Positions 1 through 10,995 are shown, counted from the first letter of the stretch. The stretch is DNA of 64,000 nucleotides from Isoetes taiwanensis (GCA_021234155.1 JAJEKV010000011.1:22952416-23016415); one strand, 5' to 3'. The notes: a model not told the origin generated them from the sequence alone. Made by a program: numbers and translations.

Positions 1-60
1 TAATAAGCATTTAACGTGCGGTGCTTATTTAGACAAGCACCTGATGAAATATTTTTTGGT

Positions 61-520
61 TGATTCACAATAATTCTTCAAAAGTGATTCAAATTTGATC
101 TCCTAATACGTTTTTGCATCTCCAATCTAATAGAAGAGACGGCATTAGATTTTATGAAGATGTTTGTGAGATATAAGCTTTTTCCTTATAGATACCAGAA
201 ATCGTTTTTTAGCTTTTTTCACTATCAATCCTCTATGGAATGATCTGAAACTTGACCTCCAAAGAGGTTTTTGCATCACGAATCCAATGGAATAGACGGC
301 ATCAAATTCTGTATTGTAGTTTGTAAGATATTAGGCTTTTACGGTAAAATATCAGAAATCGTTTTTTGGCCTCTTGCGGTGAAAATACTCAATGGATTTA
401 ACTGAAACTTGATGTCCTAGGACGTTTTTGTACTATGAATCCATAGGAACTGACGACAATCCATTTCGTCAAGTAGTTTATGAGATATTGGCTTCTACTC
501 TATGGCAACCTTGATCGAAT
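61..520. repeat. Three diverged tandem units of about 155-165 bp
   Basis: Three successive segments share the same order of landmarks: a gtttttg(c/t)a core near 109, 265 and 423, an 'atccaat'-like block, a 'gagacggc / agacggc / tgacgac' block, and 'tttgtgagata / tttgtaagata / tttatgagata'. The first two also share 'cagaaatcgttttttgg/agc'. No coding potential is visible. A loosely similar two-unit repeat lies at 57654-58010, but I could not align the two sets convincingly. Confidence 0.55.
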
Positions 521-976
521 TTTTCATGATTGTGCTCAAAATATGCACAGGTAGAAGCTGCAATTTCATAAGGATACTTAGTTTTGGATGTCGATTCCAA
601 TGAGCCATAGCTTGTTGTATTTGGTGAAGTAGATCAAATGCCACAAATGGAGTGTCGCTGCTGTTACGAAGCATCGGGCTCATATCAAGAAATTTTAGCC
701 GTTGATTGATTTTGACGGTCCTAATGGTCCTGGTCTTCTCATAGTGTCCATTTATTTACGTGCTTAATATGTGCTTCGCCAAAAATTGTACCCCACTAGC
801 AATTTTGTACCCAAGAGCTTTTTATCCAAACCTTCACAGATATAGAAAGGCAAGGTGGTTTCACAAAAGGATGGATATTGCCTCTGGATATTTGTTTTTC
901 ATCACATTAATTAGTATTTAGATATGGTTGGGGCATTGTTTAGGTCTGAACCACTAGATAATAAGTTACGTATTGG

Positions 977-1183
977 GTGACATCGCAAATGCGGCAGGGA
1001 GTAGTAGACGAAAGGTTGCAACTTCTTTATGATTATGTCAGTGGAGTGTTCAGCCTAGGGATCATCACTACTCTAGTCGGCAAAAGTGGAGCTGGGAAGA
1101 CCACACTGGACGTGCCTGCAGTTCAAAAAATTGGAGGATGCATTGAGGGCATCATTATGGTTTCAAGATATCCTTTTATTATT
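977..1183 (+). pseudogene. PDR-type ABCG transporter fragment (second nucleotide-binding domain)
   Basis: The short open frame contains a Walker A motif, GKSGAGKTT, preceded by DERLQLLYD and followed by [10 protein letters not shown] and a SRYPF-like block. This order is the start of the second nucleotide-binding domain of plant pleiotropic-drug-resistance (full-size ABCG) transporters, plasma-membrane exporters of terpenoids, hormones and xenobiotics. Only about 65 residues survive of a family protein usually about 1,400 residues long. The residue before GKT is normal, but the following helix has lost part of its 'DVLAGRKTGG' sequence, so it is degraded. No Walker B, signature motif or membrane segments are found nearby, so it is a lone exon or exon relic. 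Confidence 0.75.
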
Positions 1184-1201
1184 CTACTTGGTTGTGCTTG
1201 A

Positions 1202-2530
1202 CAAAGGAATAGACAGACAGTTGGTATTTAGATAAGTGTTGTGGCATGCCAATGGATATTCACAAGTGGTATCAACCTAAATACTTGTAGTGTTGCGAGT
1301 TGGTGAATGAAACTCATTAAGTTAGAACCTTTAACGACATGTCTGTTGAACAACTGGCTAGTATTTGTGCTTATTGAAGTCATAGGACGGCCACCTTAAA
1401 TTATGTTTCATGGTTTAAGATAAGACAATTTTCAATAGTGTCTGAATTCATCAGTTTAATCAGATCTGAATTGGCCAGCTGATTTTGGTTTCCTGTTGTT
1501 CATATCAAGATATGGGATTCTGTGGCAAATCTATCATAAGGTCAAAAGGTATCATGTGATTTCTCTTCTTATATTTCTGAATGTTTCTTTTTAATGGTCA
1601 CAATAGCCAGCTGAGACAAATGGAAATACCAGGGTTCAAATTTCCGAGAATATTGAGCTTTAAATATGCTCTGAAAATCACAATTGCTCTATGAATGTAA
1701 TATATTTTGTTGTAATGCTATTTTGAATATGGAAACTCGTATCTTTCTTTCTACTCTAATCTTTGAAACCCTATGTAAACCATCAGTTTTTCTACTCTAA
1801 ACTAATAGTGGGTTGTTCAATGAACCATTATAAATATGTTGTTTTAATAAATAGCAATTACATGACAAAAATATTAGGAATTGGATGGCGAAACTATAGC
1901 CAATTAATGGAGAAAAGAAATAATAACCATTATTTATGTCTTCTAAATGGCAATAGTTCTTAAGTTGAGTATGGCTTAACCCATACCAATTGTATTATCA
2001 AAACAACATTGGTTTAGTTTTAATGCAAATGATATTGGAGATTGCAAGCCTTTACTATCTTTGCAAAAAGACCATTAGTAGTTTGTTTTATAAGAAATTG
2101 ACCCATCTATTATATAGAACAGTATTGGTTCAATTAAAAAGATGTCATCACCTTCATAAAACAACCACCTCACAAACAATCACAAAACCATTACTGATTT
2201 ATGTACTACATCACTAATTGAATTACATACTTGAAATGTAGTAATGAAGCGCTATTAAGAAAACCACAATGATGAATTGTGGTAACAAGCTAGAACAATA
2301 AATCACAAGTAAGAACCACAATATATAACTAGTCATAGTTATTCAACATATTAACCCGCAAAGTAACATTACTTTATTATAGTAGTTTTATGTAAAAACA
2401 GTTGTGAAAGACTGATAACAATTATTTTTTGGAGGTCTTGTGTCTCTCATTGGGATGTGTCTCTATGAGAGAAGGTCGTTTTGCCTCTTATAGTGCAAGT
2501 TGGTATTGCTGAAAGGGTGCCATGGGACTG
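1202..2530. other. AT-rich intergenic stretch
   Basis: This is AT-rich sequence with only short chance open frames (for example at 1763-1963 and 1990-2217) that match no family I recognise. Nothing else identifiable is visible. Confidence 0.5.
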
Positions 2531-2539
2531 TCATGAAAA

Positions 2540-3297
2540 TATTCACAAAGGCAAACACTTTGTTAGATCAGTATATCGCCTTCTTTAGCACCATAGCCCC
2601 TCCAGTTGTCAGATGGGTGGCACCTACAGGTTCCACAACCCATTTCGTGTCGTACATGGCGATGGGTTTGGGATAGGTTGCTCCACCCTAAAGTCTCTGT
2701 ACTATGGTGGCAGGTTATCTACAGGTGCCTGCGTGTTAATGCCTTCCGACATCGCTATGATCCTCGTATGCCCGCTCTGCCTTTCAGACGTTGAGACTCT
2801 TGAGCACAGTCTCTTTGATTGTCCAGAGGTTCAACCAGCGTGGTCCTGGCTACAAGGTTTGTTTAACAGTACATTGAACTGTCAATGCATCCTCTTGATG
2901 TCCTACCCCAACGCATGGCCTCCAACTAAATAGAGGGCATTCCATCTTGGTTCGGTTGGCTCATGTGGTCGGTATGGGCGCGTCACAGACACCACATCTT
3001 TCAGGGCATTTATTCATCTGCATGTAGTGTTATTACGGTGGCCCAGAAAAAAGATACTGACAGCCTATAAGTGTTCCTCCTTTGAATCAGAAATGATGGA
3101 ACGCATCTGGATTCAGTATCTTCGAATTGATTCTTATCGTTCGTCTCCTATTCTGGAGTAAGTACATTGTGCTCCAGGCTCGTGCTCCTGTGGCATCTTT
3201 TGTGCTTACACAGTTAGATGAGACATGTAAATTTTGTACTTTTTATCTGGTTAATAAACTTTTTGACTTTCGTTCTTTTCAAAAAAAAAAAAAAAAC
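2540..3297 (+). pseudogene. LINE remnant: RT C-terminal zinc-binding domain, 3' UTR and poly(A)
   Basis: The translation shows the end of a plant L1-type ORF2: RSVYRLL near 2570, then RLLHPKVSVLWWQVIYR, then in a different frame CPLCLSDVETLEHSLFDC followed by W-W. The Cys-x2-Cys ... His-x4-Cys pattern is the zf-RVT (reverse transcriptase zinc-binding) domain. A frameshift near 2750 and a stop near 2593 show it is dead. A 3' UTR of about 350 bp follows and ends in a run of A at 3282-3297, as expected for L1-type target-primed insertion. The copy is strongly 5'-truncated, since no RT core is seen upstream. Confidence 0.8.
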
Positions 3298-3479
3298 CGA
3301 CTCCCGTTTAAAGAGCCTTTTTTTGTTTTTTAAATACATAAATATGCTACAATACCTTCAATAAAAAAAATATATATACAAGAAATGTAATGCGTAATAC
3401 GGTGCATGTTCGAGTTTTGGCATGTTCCTACGTGTAAGTTCTTAGAGGTTCTACCAAGGTTATAAGATTCTACCAAGGT

Positions 3480-4115
3480 TCTCTTAGAGCTTTCGTGAGC
3501 ATTTCTCTAAATTTTATAAGATTCCCTCTAGATTCCATTAGATTTCCCTAGATTCTCCAAGATTCTATGAAGATCCTTTTAGATTCCTTTAGATTTTATG
3601 AGATTGCCCTAGGTTCCCTTACATTACATGAGATTCAAAGAGATTTTATAAAGATTCGCTTAGATACTCTAAGATTTCATCAACATTTTCTTAGATTCCC
3701 TTAGATTTTATTAAAATTCCTTTAGATCCCCCAGATTTTAAGAGATTCCCTTAGCCTTGTCAATATTTTCCTAGATTCTCTTACATTTTATAAGATTTTC
3801 TTACATTCTATTAGATTCTTCTGGATTCTTTTACATTCTAGAACTTTTTAGAACGTTCTAAGACTTTCTGGAACATTTTAAGACTTTCAATATATTCTAG
3901 AACTTTTTGGAAGTATTTCCCTAGATTTCCTTACATTCCCGTAGATTCCCCTACATTCTAGAACATTCTAAAACTTATTAGAACAATTTGGAACTTTCTG
4001 GAAGAATTTTCTTAGATCCCCCCTAGATTCTCTTATGTTCTAGAACTTTCTAGAACATTCTAGAGAACCTTCCAGAACATTCTAGGACTTTCTTGAACTA
4101 GCTAGAATGTTATAG
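3480..4115. repeat. Low-complexity tract of 'agattccctt' and 'ttctagaac' words
   Basis: The first half is built from many imperfect copies of an 'agattcccttagatt' word. The second half changes to copies of 'ttctagaacattctagaac', which is itself palindromic. There is no fixed period and no open frame. It resembles a degenerate satellite or expanded simple repeat. Confidence 0.7.
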
Positions 4116-4182
4116 ACTATTTTATTTTAATGGGACATTACCCTTAAGTATATTTGAAACATATATTATTTATGGAATTAAT

Positions 4183-4256
4183 GCTTGGTCTAGTGGTTAG
4201 AATGGGGGGCTGGAGGATTAATGGCCAGGGTTTGAGTTCCCCACACAACATAAAAA
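4183..4256 (+). mobile_element. Possible tRNA-derived SINE head
   Basis: The sequence 'ggtctagtggttagaatg' fits an RNA polymerase III A box with tRNA D-arm layout. About 35 bp later 'gggtttgagttcccc' fits a degenerate B box and T-arm stem. A usable anticodon stem and acceptor stem are not evident, so a working tRNA gene is unlikely; a SINE head or tRNA relic is more probable. An A/T-rich stretch follows, but the SINE body and tail are not defined. Confidence 0.4.
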
Positions 4257-4371
4257 TTTTAAAAGCCTTTTCCTAAGGGATGAGCATTTGACTTGGGTCG
4301 TAGGATCTTAGACCCGATCAAGGGTCGAGATCTCACCACGTGACAATAATTAAAGCAACATGAGCCATAGG

Positions 4372-4730
4372 ATCTATTACATATAATTCCCAAAGTCATG
4401 TGCACCGTAGGATGTGTGCCAAGTCACGTGAGCCGTAGGATCTCGGATTGACGATCAGGATCGAATCAACCTAGACCGTAGGATCGATTACATATAATTC
4501 CCAAAGTCATGTGCACCGTAGGATGTGTCCCAAAGCAACGTGAGCCGTAGGATCTCGGATCGACGATCAGGATCGAATCAACCTGGACCGTAGGATCGCT
4601 TACATATAAGCTACAAACAAACTCCCAAGCCATCTGGGCCGTAGGATACGTCCCAAAGCCACGTGAGCCGTCGGATCTCGAACGGACGATCGGATAAGCG
4701 CGACAAACATAAGAACATATAGAGATTAGA
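4372..4730. repeat. Three tandem units of about 121 bp
   Basis: The motif 'ttacatataa' recurs at about 4376, 4497 and 4600-4620, each time followed by '(c/g)cgtaggat' and 'gagccg(t)(a/c)ggatctcg' blocks. Units one and two are almost identical; unit three is more diverged. Repeated 'ccgtaggatc' and 'gatcaggatcga' words give many GATC sites. No open frame is present. Confidence 0.75.
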
Positions 4731-5507
4731 TAGATATATAAAAATTCTTATGTAAAGAATCAATAATAATTAGTAATAAGTGAGGTTGGGTGATAAAACT
4801 CAAAGAAGAGCTACGAAGCCCTAATCATATCTGACATCCCCGAATCATCTCGAAAGACCCGAAACCAAATCTGTTGGCAGCACCATGAGAATTGGCATCT
4901 TTCAAGAACCTTGAGCATTGTTCTCATCATTCTAACTCGAATGAAATCAAATGCGGCATACGCTCACATACTGTCATGGACAAAAAATTTTGCTATGTGA
5001 ATTGGGGCACAAGATCCACTACTAGGGTACTCACATAGCATCTGTCATATCTAGCATATGCCCAACCTGGGCCCATCCACTTGATTGCACCATGTGAAAG
5101 TACGATCTCCAGATGATTCCATTAGATATAAAGAATATAGTAACTATAAGCATTGTTCTCGCTCGAAGCCTTGCATCACTTCTAAACCTCGGTCACAAAT
5201 TGTCGACCAACAGCCAAGCAACCCCAACATCTAAAGAATTGACCTTATTCCTCAAAGATGCCTAGAGTGCTCCTCTCTGCCACATATTATGGGTATAGAT
5301 TTTCATGACATCCCATGCCTGCGCTCCCTCCAGCCATTTAATGATAATCCATCTGCCCCAATGGTCAACAAGAGTAAATGCTACCTGAACATCCATCTTC
5401 CAAGCAATAGCAGACCCACCTGTTAAAGTGTTTAAGGTGGAAAGTGTTGTAGCATATGAGGACCAAACATGTCCAAACGAGTATGCGTGCCGTCCTTGTG
5501 ACATTTA
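4731..5507. other. Unassigned sequence left of the Copia pair
   Basis: There are no recognisable genes. A minus-strand frame at 5504-5262 encodes tryptophan-rich sequence but matches nothing I know. This segment flanks the first Copia element. Confidence 0.4.
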
Positions 5508-5696
5508 TGTGAATAAATAGAAGAAACAACAATATGGTGAAGAATAGGTAGGCGGATTTGTATTGAATGAATAGACACACTGATACAAAACATATATATG
5601 CATCGGACAAGGATGCGACGGTTGGACGGTTGACTGTTCTACGCGACTCCTAAGACACGTCAAATCCAGATGGCTGAATGCTGACTCATGTTAACA
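5508..5696 (-). repeat. 3' LTR of Copia element 1
   Basis: It begins TG and ends CA when read on either strand and matches 10186-10370 almost base for base. It is the only one of the two LTRs with both termini intact. Confidence 0.93.
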
Positions 5697-5706
5697 CTCC
5701 CCCACA
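5697..5706 (-). other. Polypurine tract of Copia element 1
   Basis: Read on the minus strand, a GTGGGGGAG run lies immediately before the 3' LTR, the expected primer site for plus-strand DNA synthesis. Confidence 0.8.
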
Positions 5707-5709
5707 GCA

Positions 5710-6200
5710 TTAGCCTGGATTTAACTTCAGCTCAAATAAGAGAATCTTCAGCTTGTCTCGATCATGCTGAAACTTTGCACGTCCAAGTGATTTAGTGAAT
5801 ATGTCGGCCAGCATGTCTTCATTTGGACAAGAGTGCAGATTCAATACTCCATTCTGAACTTGATCTCGGATGAAGTGATACCGAGTATCTATATGTCGAG
5901 TTCTTCCATGGTACTTCTCAGAATGTGCTAAAGCAACTGCACTTCTATTGTCACAATATATAACTGTAGGTACTTCTTGTGCTTGCCTTAATCCATGTAA
6001 TAATTGCCTTAACCATATGGCTTCCTGTGCTGCTACACTTGCTGCGATATACTCAGATTCAGTGCTAGATAAAGCCACCATGGGTTGGCGTTTGCTTTGC
6101 CATGATATCACACAATTTCCAAGCAAGAAGACATAAGCAGATATTGACCTCCTTGTGTCTAGTTCATCGACCCAATCTGCGTCAGTTTACCCAACTAATT
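5710..6200 (-). pseudogene. Copia 1 RNase H domain
   Basis: The frame holds the Copia RNase H hallmarks: TDADW and RRS near 6190-6150, then [20 protein letters not shown] (near 6105-6050), and later [11 protein letters not shown] and the ADIFTKSL terminus. The domain degrades the RNA strand during reverse transcription. An in-frame stop just before TDADW separates it from the RT frame. The C-terminus is complete, ending a few bases from the polypurine tract. Confidence 0.93.
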
Positions 6201-6214
6201 TGAAAGAGCTCAAA

Positions 6215-7740
6215 TCAGATTCTTGCTAGTATATTAACACATCTCAGGTATCTCATAATACGTTTTACTGCATTCCAATGTTGTGGCCCTGGATTTTCCA
6301 TAAACTGGCTTACTGCACCAACTGCATATGATATATCAGATCTGGTTGATACTGCTAAATATATAAGGCTGCCTACTGCATGACGGTAAGGCACCTTCAT
6401 CATATACTCTCTTTCTTCATCTGTACAAGGAGCCATATCTTGTGTGAGTCTGACATTCTGTTCCATTGGTGTTGCAACCGGATTGCATTCTGTCATCTCA
6501 AATCTGGCAAGTATTTCCTCAATATATTTAGTCTGTGCTAAGCCCATCCATCCTTGAGTTCGATTTCTTGTAACATGAATGCCTAGACAATAGGAGATCT
6601 CCCCCATGTCTGACATACTGAACTCGGAGGATAGCTGCAATTTAACTTGGACTAGCAGTTCTGGACTATTGGAAATCAGTATACAATCGTCAACATAAAG
6701 GGCAAGATAAAGAAAAGATTTGCCCGCTGATTTCTGATAAACATTAGGATCAGCATCAAGACTGCAAAATCCAATAGAGAGCAAGTACCCATTCATTCTG
6801 TCAAACCATGGTCTAGGTGACTGTTTTAAACCATAAAGTGCTTTGAAGAGCTTGCACACCAAATGCTGATTTTCTGCTGCAACATAACCCTCGGGTTGTG
6901 ATATGTACACTTCTTCCTGAAGTATGCATGAAGGAAAGCTGTTTGAACGTCCATCTGATGGACTTCCAGATTAAATTAGGTAGCTATGGCCAACAGAGTT
7001 CTGATGGAGGACATACGAACAACAGGAGAGAAGGTATCTGTAAAGTCTATTCCAGCAATCTGCGAAAAACCACGGGCTACAAACCTGGCTTTGAAACGCT
7101 GAATATGACCTTCAGCATCCCGTTTGAGCTTGAAAAGCCATTTCGTGCTCACAAGTTGGCGTCCATGAGGAAGTGGAACTAGCTCCCAAGTGTGATTGTG
7201 CATCAAAGATGTGTATTCATCATCCATTGCTTTCTTCCATTCATGGGCATAGGGCCCTTGCATGGCTTCTGCCACTGAATTTGGTTCTGTCACCTGGGAA
7301 TCTGAAGTAGCAAAATATCCTCTATGGCGTTTGGTGGCTGGTCCACGGGCTTCCACAAACTTCGGTGTCAAGAAACTTATGCGGCCAGATCTAGTGGTGC
7401 CTCGATTTGGTCTGGTCTGGGTGCCAGTCCCCCTAAGAACACTAGCATAAGGTAGAGGTTCTGGAATGACAGGATTATCTTCAAGAGGTAATGGAGGAGA
7501 TGCTGGTGCGCTTTGGGAGGATGAAGAACTGGCGGAATTTGTGGGCATAGAGGATGAGGATGGGCTGGATGGATCAGTAGGATCAGTAGGATCAGATGGA
7601 TGCAGGTCAGGGGCTTGGGTTTGGGTTGGGTCTATATTGCACCAATCGTCCATAATATCAAGGTCAACTACAGCTTGGCCTTGGGATGTGCCTACCCATG
7701 CTGCTCCCCCCATAAAACTGAACTTCATTGAAGACCACAT
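6215..7740 (-). pseudogene. Copia 1 reverse transcriptase domain (broken)
   Basis: The part from 7740 to 6976 begins with a Ser/Thr/Pro-rich linker and then the Copia RT start (STKWLFKLKRDAEG, RFKARFVARG, DTFSPVVR). A stop codon near 6978 and a one-base shift near 6905 interrupt it. The frame resumes with VYISQPEGY, LYGLKQSPRPW and the catalytic YVDD near 6690, followed by SNSPEL, the YCLGIHV block and VGSLIYLAVSTRSDISYAVG. These are the canonical Copia RT blocks in order, so only two or three small lesions separate it from an intact domain. Confidence 0.93.
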
Positions 7741-8994
7741 CTCTACTGATCAAGAAATGATTGGTGGCAAGACAGTACAATCTGTATGCTTTGGCTTGTT
7801 GCGCATAACCCACATGAATGCATTTGATGCTCTTGTCGTCAAGTTTACTCCGTTTCTCCTCTGGAATTTGAGCAAATGCAATGCATCCAAAAATACGCAA
7901 ATGATTGATACTGGGTTTATGTCCAGTCCATACCTCATGAGGTGTTTGCATATGTAGGGCAGATGTAGGGAGACGATTCCGCAAATATGCTGCTGTCATA
8001 ACCGCTTCGCCCCAAAAATGTTTTGGCATGCCTGCATAATTGAGCATTGTCCGGGCAGATTCCATCAATGTGCGGTTCATCCTCTCCGCAACACCATTCT
8101 GTTGTGGTGTGTAAGGTGTTGTTAGCTGATGATGAATCCCTGTATTCTGACAATGCCTTATGAATGCTCCAGAAATGTACTCCCCTCCATTGTCACTACG
8201 GATCATTTTGATGCGCTTCCCCGTTTGATTTTCTACTTGAATCTGAAATTCTTTGAACATGGCAAGAACCTCGGACTTTCTGGCCAGCAGCCTAACTGTG
8301 ACATGGCGGGAGAAATCATCTATAAAAGTGAGCATGTATTTCTTCTGGCCAATGCTCATGGTTTGCATTGGGCCACATAGATCTGTATGGATCAATTCCA
8401 ATAATTCTGTTGCTCTTGAGCTTTCTCCAATTGGGAAAGGATGTCTGCGGTGTTTTCCTATTACACATGCATCACAAAATTCCAAATTATCCTCATCCAA
8501 CTGCTGTAAATCTGCCACAAGCTGATTTTTGACCAATGTATTTATGGATTGAGCATTTGGGTGTCCCAATCTATTATGCCATAGCTGCAAACTGGACCCT
8601 TTTGTTGTCATTGATAATGCTTGAGGTGGCATTTTAATCTGTGCATCAAGCTGATAAAGGCTATCCATTCGGGTTCCTCTGGCCACTAACTGATTTTGAT
8701 CATCAAATATGACACATCCTTGGCTTGTGAAAGTAACTTGCATTCCGGCATCAGTTATTTTTCCAACAGATAAAAGTGTATGTGCCAAAGCAGGGACAAA
8801 GTGGATATTATCAATCTTACGTACAATTTCTCCAATCTGTACAGTGATTGTCCCTTTTCCCTTAATATCTAGAGCTGTGCTATCACCCACAAACACTTGC
8901 CTCTCATGGGATGGTTCAAGTGTTAAGTAACTCTCTTTATATGGGGTCATATGAATTGAAGCACCAGAATCTAGATAAATAGCTTTATTTTTGA
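7664..8994 (-). pseudogene. Copia 1 protease and integrase
   Basis: The frame opens with the aspartic-protease site LDSGAS near 8970. The GAG-pre-integrase zinc finger follows (LWHNRLGHPN ... FCDACVIGKHRRHPF). The integrase core keeps all three acidic residues, in HTDLCGPM, RSDNGGEY and NGVAERMNRT. The C-terminal WTGHKPSINHLRIFGC block is also present. The frame is open for over 420 residues and shifts near 7710 into the RT frame. It would cut the polyprotein and insert the cDNA in an intact element. Confidence 0.94.
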
Positions 8995-9951
8995 TGATGT
9001 ACTAACCATGAAAAGCTTTTTTCCATTCTTGTTCTCTGGTCTCCTGGGATCTCTGGAATTTGTTCTATTTCTGTCAAATGTGTTGGCCATGTTGGTTCTG
9101 TAGTCTTTGGCCAAGTGTCCCGGCTTTCCACAACGGTAACATGGGCCTTTCTTTCCTCTAAAAATTCTGCTCATCCCACTGGGGCTGCCACTATTCATGC
9201 TTCCAAATTGCCTTGTCCTACTGATGGATCCATTATTGGTGGAACTGCTATTGAAATTCCCAATTGTTTGACTCCTGGGCGCACTGCTTGCTCTCCCAAA
9301 TTGTGCAGGTTTATTTGCTTGCCATGGCTTCTGTTTGTTTTTCATGAAGAAGGCAGAATTCTTCCCACTGCCTTCTTGTTTTAGTTTTCTTTCTTCTTCT
9401 AGAAGAGCAGCCACTAAACTGTCCATTGTTTGTCCAGGTATATTTGTTAATGCTGTTACGACCAGGCGGAAATCTGCTGCCACTCCCTTCAATAAGACTG
9501 CCATCTGATCTTCTTTGGACACTATTGCCTTCACCCTTGCAAGCTGCACTACCAAGCTGCGAATTCTGCTCAAATACTCTGCTATTGATTCCCCTGAATT
9601 CATGTGTAAATCAAAAAATTGTTGCTTCAGAGATAGCTCGCATGCCTTTCCTGAGCCCCCAAATGCTTTCACCAATGTATCCCAGTTTTCTTTTGCTGTT
9701 AATTTCAGATCAACTAAATGAACATATTCCTCTCCAAGGGCAAGACCAATTGTGGTTATTGCCTTCCTGTCTCTCTGATCCCATTCCAAAGCTTTTGAAG
9801 CATCTGCTGGCTTCACTTCTGTGCCATCCACTATTGGCCAGGTAGCTTCCCTCATCAAGATCAATTGCAGCTTCATGGACCAAGTATGATAGTTATCTCC
9901 TGTAAATTTCTCTAAGAACTTCTCTAGAAATCTTTCCAATCCCTGTGCCAT
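8971..9951 (-). CDS. Copia 1 Gag polyprotein
   Basis: This is an open frame of 326 codons starting MAQGLERF, with the UBN2-type Copia gag domain (NYHTWSMKLQLILM near residue 20, AKENWDTLVKAFGG near residue 85, and an EYLSRIRSLVVQL block). A basic, Ser/Asn-rich segment and a CYRCGKPGHLAKDY zinc knuckle follow. Gag packages element RNA in cytoplasmic particles. Two oddities are visible: the last Cys of the CCHC knuckle is Tyr (a TGC to TAC change), and the stop at 8971 lies in a different frame from the protease, whereas most Copia elements have one continuous gag-pol frame. Confidence 0.93.
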   Translation of the reverse strand: MAQGLERFLEKFLEKFTGDNYHTWSMKLQLILMREATWPIVDGTEVKPADASKALEWDQRDRKAITTIGLALGEEYVHLVDLKLTAKENWDTLVKAFGGSGKACELSLKQQFFDLHMNSGESIAEYLSRIRSLVVQLARVKAIVSKEDQMAVLLKGVAADFRLVVTALTNIPGQTMDSLVAALLEEERKLKQEGSGKNSAFFMKNKQKPWQANKPAQFGRASSAPRSQTIGNFNSSSTNNGSISRTRQFGSMNSGSPSGMSRIFRGKKGPCYRCGKPGHLAKDYRTNMANTFDRNRTNSRDPRRPENKNGKKLFMVSTSSKIKLFI

Positions 9952-10173
9952 GGCTTCTATACGATTTCACACCGCCCTTTATCTGTTATATGATAATCGT
10001 TGAAAGACACTGGGTCTTTTGCACTGTCCCGAATTCTGATCCCTAAAATAGGTTGTCGCCTGATTTGTTCGTCTCCACAACAACCGTTGATTCACCCTTT
10101 TTAGTGCTAATTTTGCCCTAATCTTTTGGCTATAAATCTGTCTCTTCCTTGCTTTATTGCCCATCGTAGACGG

Positions 10174-10185
10174 GCTCTGATATCA
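10174..10185 (-). other. Primer-binding site of Copia element 1
   Basis: The minus strand reads TGATATCAGAGC directly next to the 5' LTR. This matches the 3' end of plant initiator-Met tRNA (TGGTATCAGAGC) except for one base. Confidence 0.88.
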
Positions 10186-10370
10186 TGTGAATAAATAGAA
10201 GAAACAACAATATGGTGAAGAATAGGTAGACGGATTTGTATTGAATGAATAGACACACTGATACAAAACATATATATGCATCGGACAAGGATGCGACGGT
10301 TGGACGGTTGACTGTTCTACGCGACTCCTAAGACACGTCAGATCCAGATGGCTGAATGCTGACTCATGTT
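10186..10370 (-). repeat. 5' LTR of Copia element 1, outer end clipped
   Basis: It is nearly identical to 5508-5692, but the terminal four bases (aaca on the plus strand) are missing. The next base, 10371, is the first base of another element's LTR. Confidence 0.92.
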
Positions 10371-10519
10371 TGTTAGAAATATGAGACACACACAACTTTT
10401 CCCACAAGACAAGACAAAATTTTATTCATATGAGATACATATTTATACATCAATATGAGCCACTATTGGACTAGTGCCACAATAGGCAAGAGTGCTATAT
10501 GTGACATACGTGCCATACA
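10371..10519 (-). repeat. 3' LTR of Copia element 2
   Basis: It is a 149-bp TG...CA repeat matching 14765-14913. Its left edge touches the clipped LTR of Copia element 1. Confidence 0.92.
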
Positions 10520-10995
10520 GGACTACCACCCCAATCAGCATCTGTATAGCCTAGCAAAGTCAATATATCAACATCATGCTTTGTGTACAACAATAAACCA
10601 TAGGTAAAAGTGCCTTCAGGATTAGTCATGAATTGAACAAGAGTATTAGCAACATAACTAATAGGGCGAGTTGCATTGGCGGAATACATCAATACACCAA
10701 CCAAACTAGCATAGGGACATTTTTTTTTTTTGACAATCTTTCTTCTTCAGTGCAAGGACTTTGTTTTTGAGAAAGTTTGAAATATCTGGAACTAGCAACA
10801 AGAGGAGTACTTTCTGATTTTGCTTCAAGGAGGCCAAACTGTTCAATGAGCGCAGAGATATATGTGCATGAGTGAATTGCACCCAAGTCTACCATCTCAA
10901 AAGCTGCAGATAATAAAACTTTCATATGATGTAAGTAGGGTAAATCATTGCAAACAAAAAATGTATCATCGACATATAAGGCAATGAAAACATAA
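10520..10995 (-). pseudogene. Copia 2 RT end and truncated RNase H
   Basis: Reading down the minus strand, LYVDDTF (the catalytic YVDD) lies near 10970. LEAKSESTPLVAS follows near 10830, then the VGVLMYSANATRPISYVAN block near 10680, then GYTDADWGGS at about 10525. The frame runs directly from that RNase H motif into LTR sequence, so about two thirds of RNase H is absent. A run of A on the minus-strand message near 10719-10731 causes a frameshift. Confidence 0.88.

Larger units (their letters stand above)
5508..10370 (-). mobile_element. Ty1/Copia LTR retrotransposon, nearly complete
   Basis: Two LTRs of about 189 and 185 bp (5508-5696 and 10186-10370) differ by only a few bases. They enclose, in minus-strand order, a PBS for initiator-Met tRNA, gag, protease, integrase, RT, RNase H and a polypurine tract. 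Integrase before RT defines Copia. The reading frame is broken by a gag/pol frame change, a shift near 7710, a stop and shift near 6905-6980 and a stop near 6188, so the copy is probably inactive although young. The 5' LTR (right end) lacks its outer four bases and directly abuts a second Copia element. Confidence 0.95.

Noticed and set aside
4183-4256. Functional tRNA gene
   Set aside because: The acceptor stem does not pair and no clear anticodon loop exists; only the A-box-like and B-box-like parts match.
7466-7957. Plus-strand frames of 60-160 codons across Copia element 1
   Set aside because: They are antisense shadows of the well-supported minus-strand pol frame.
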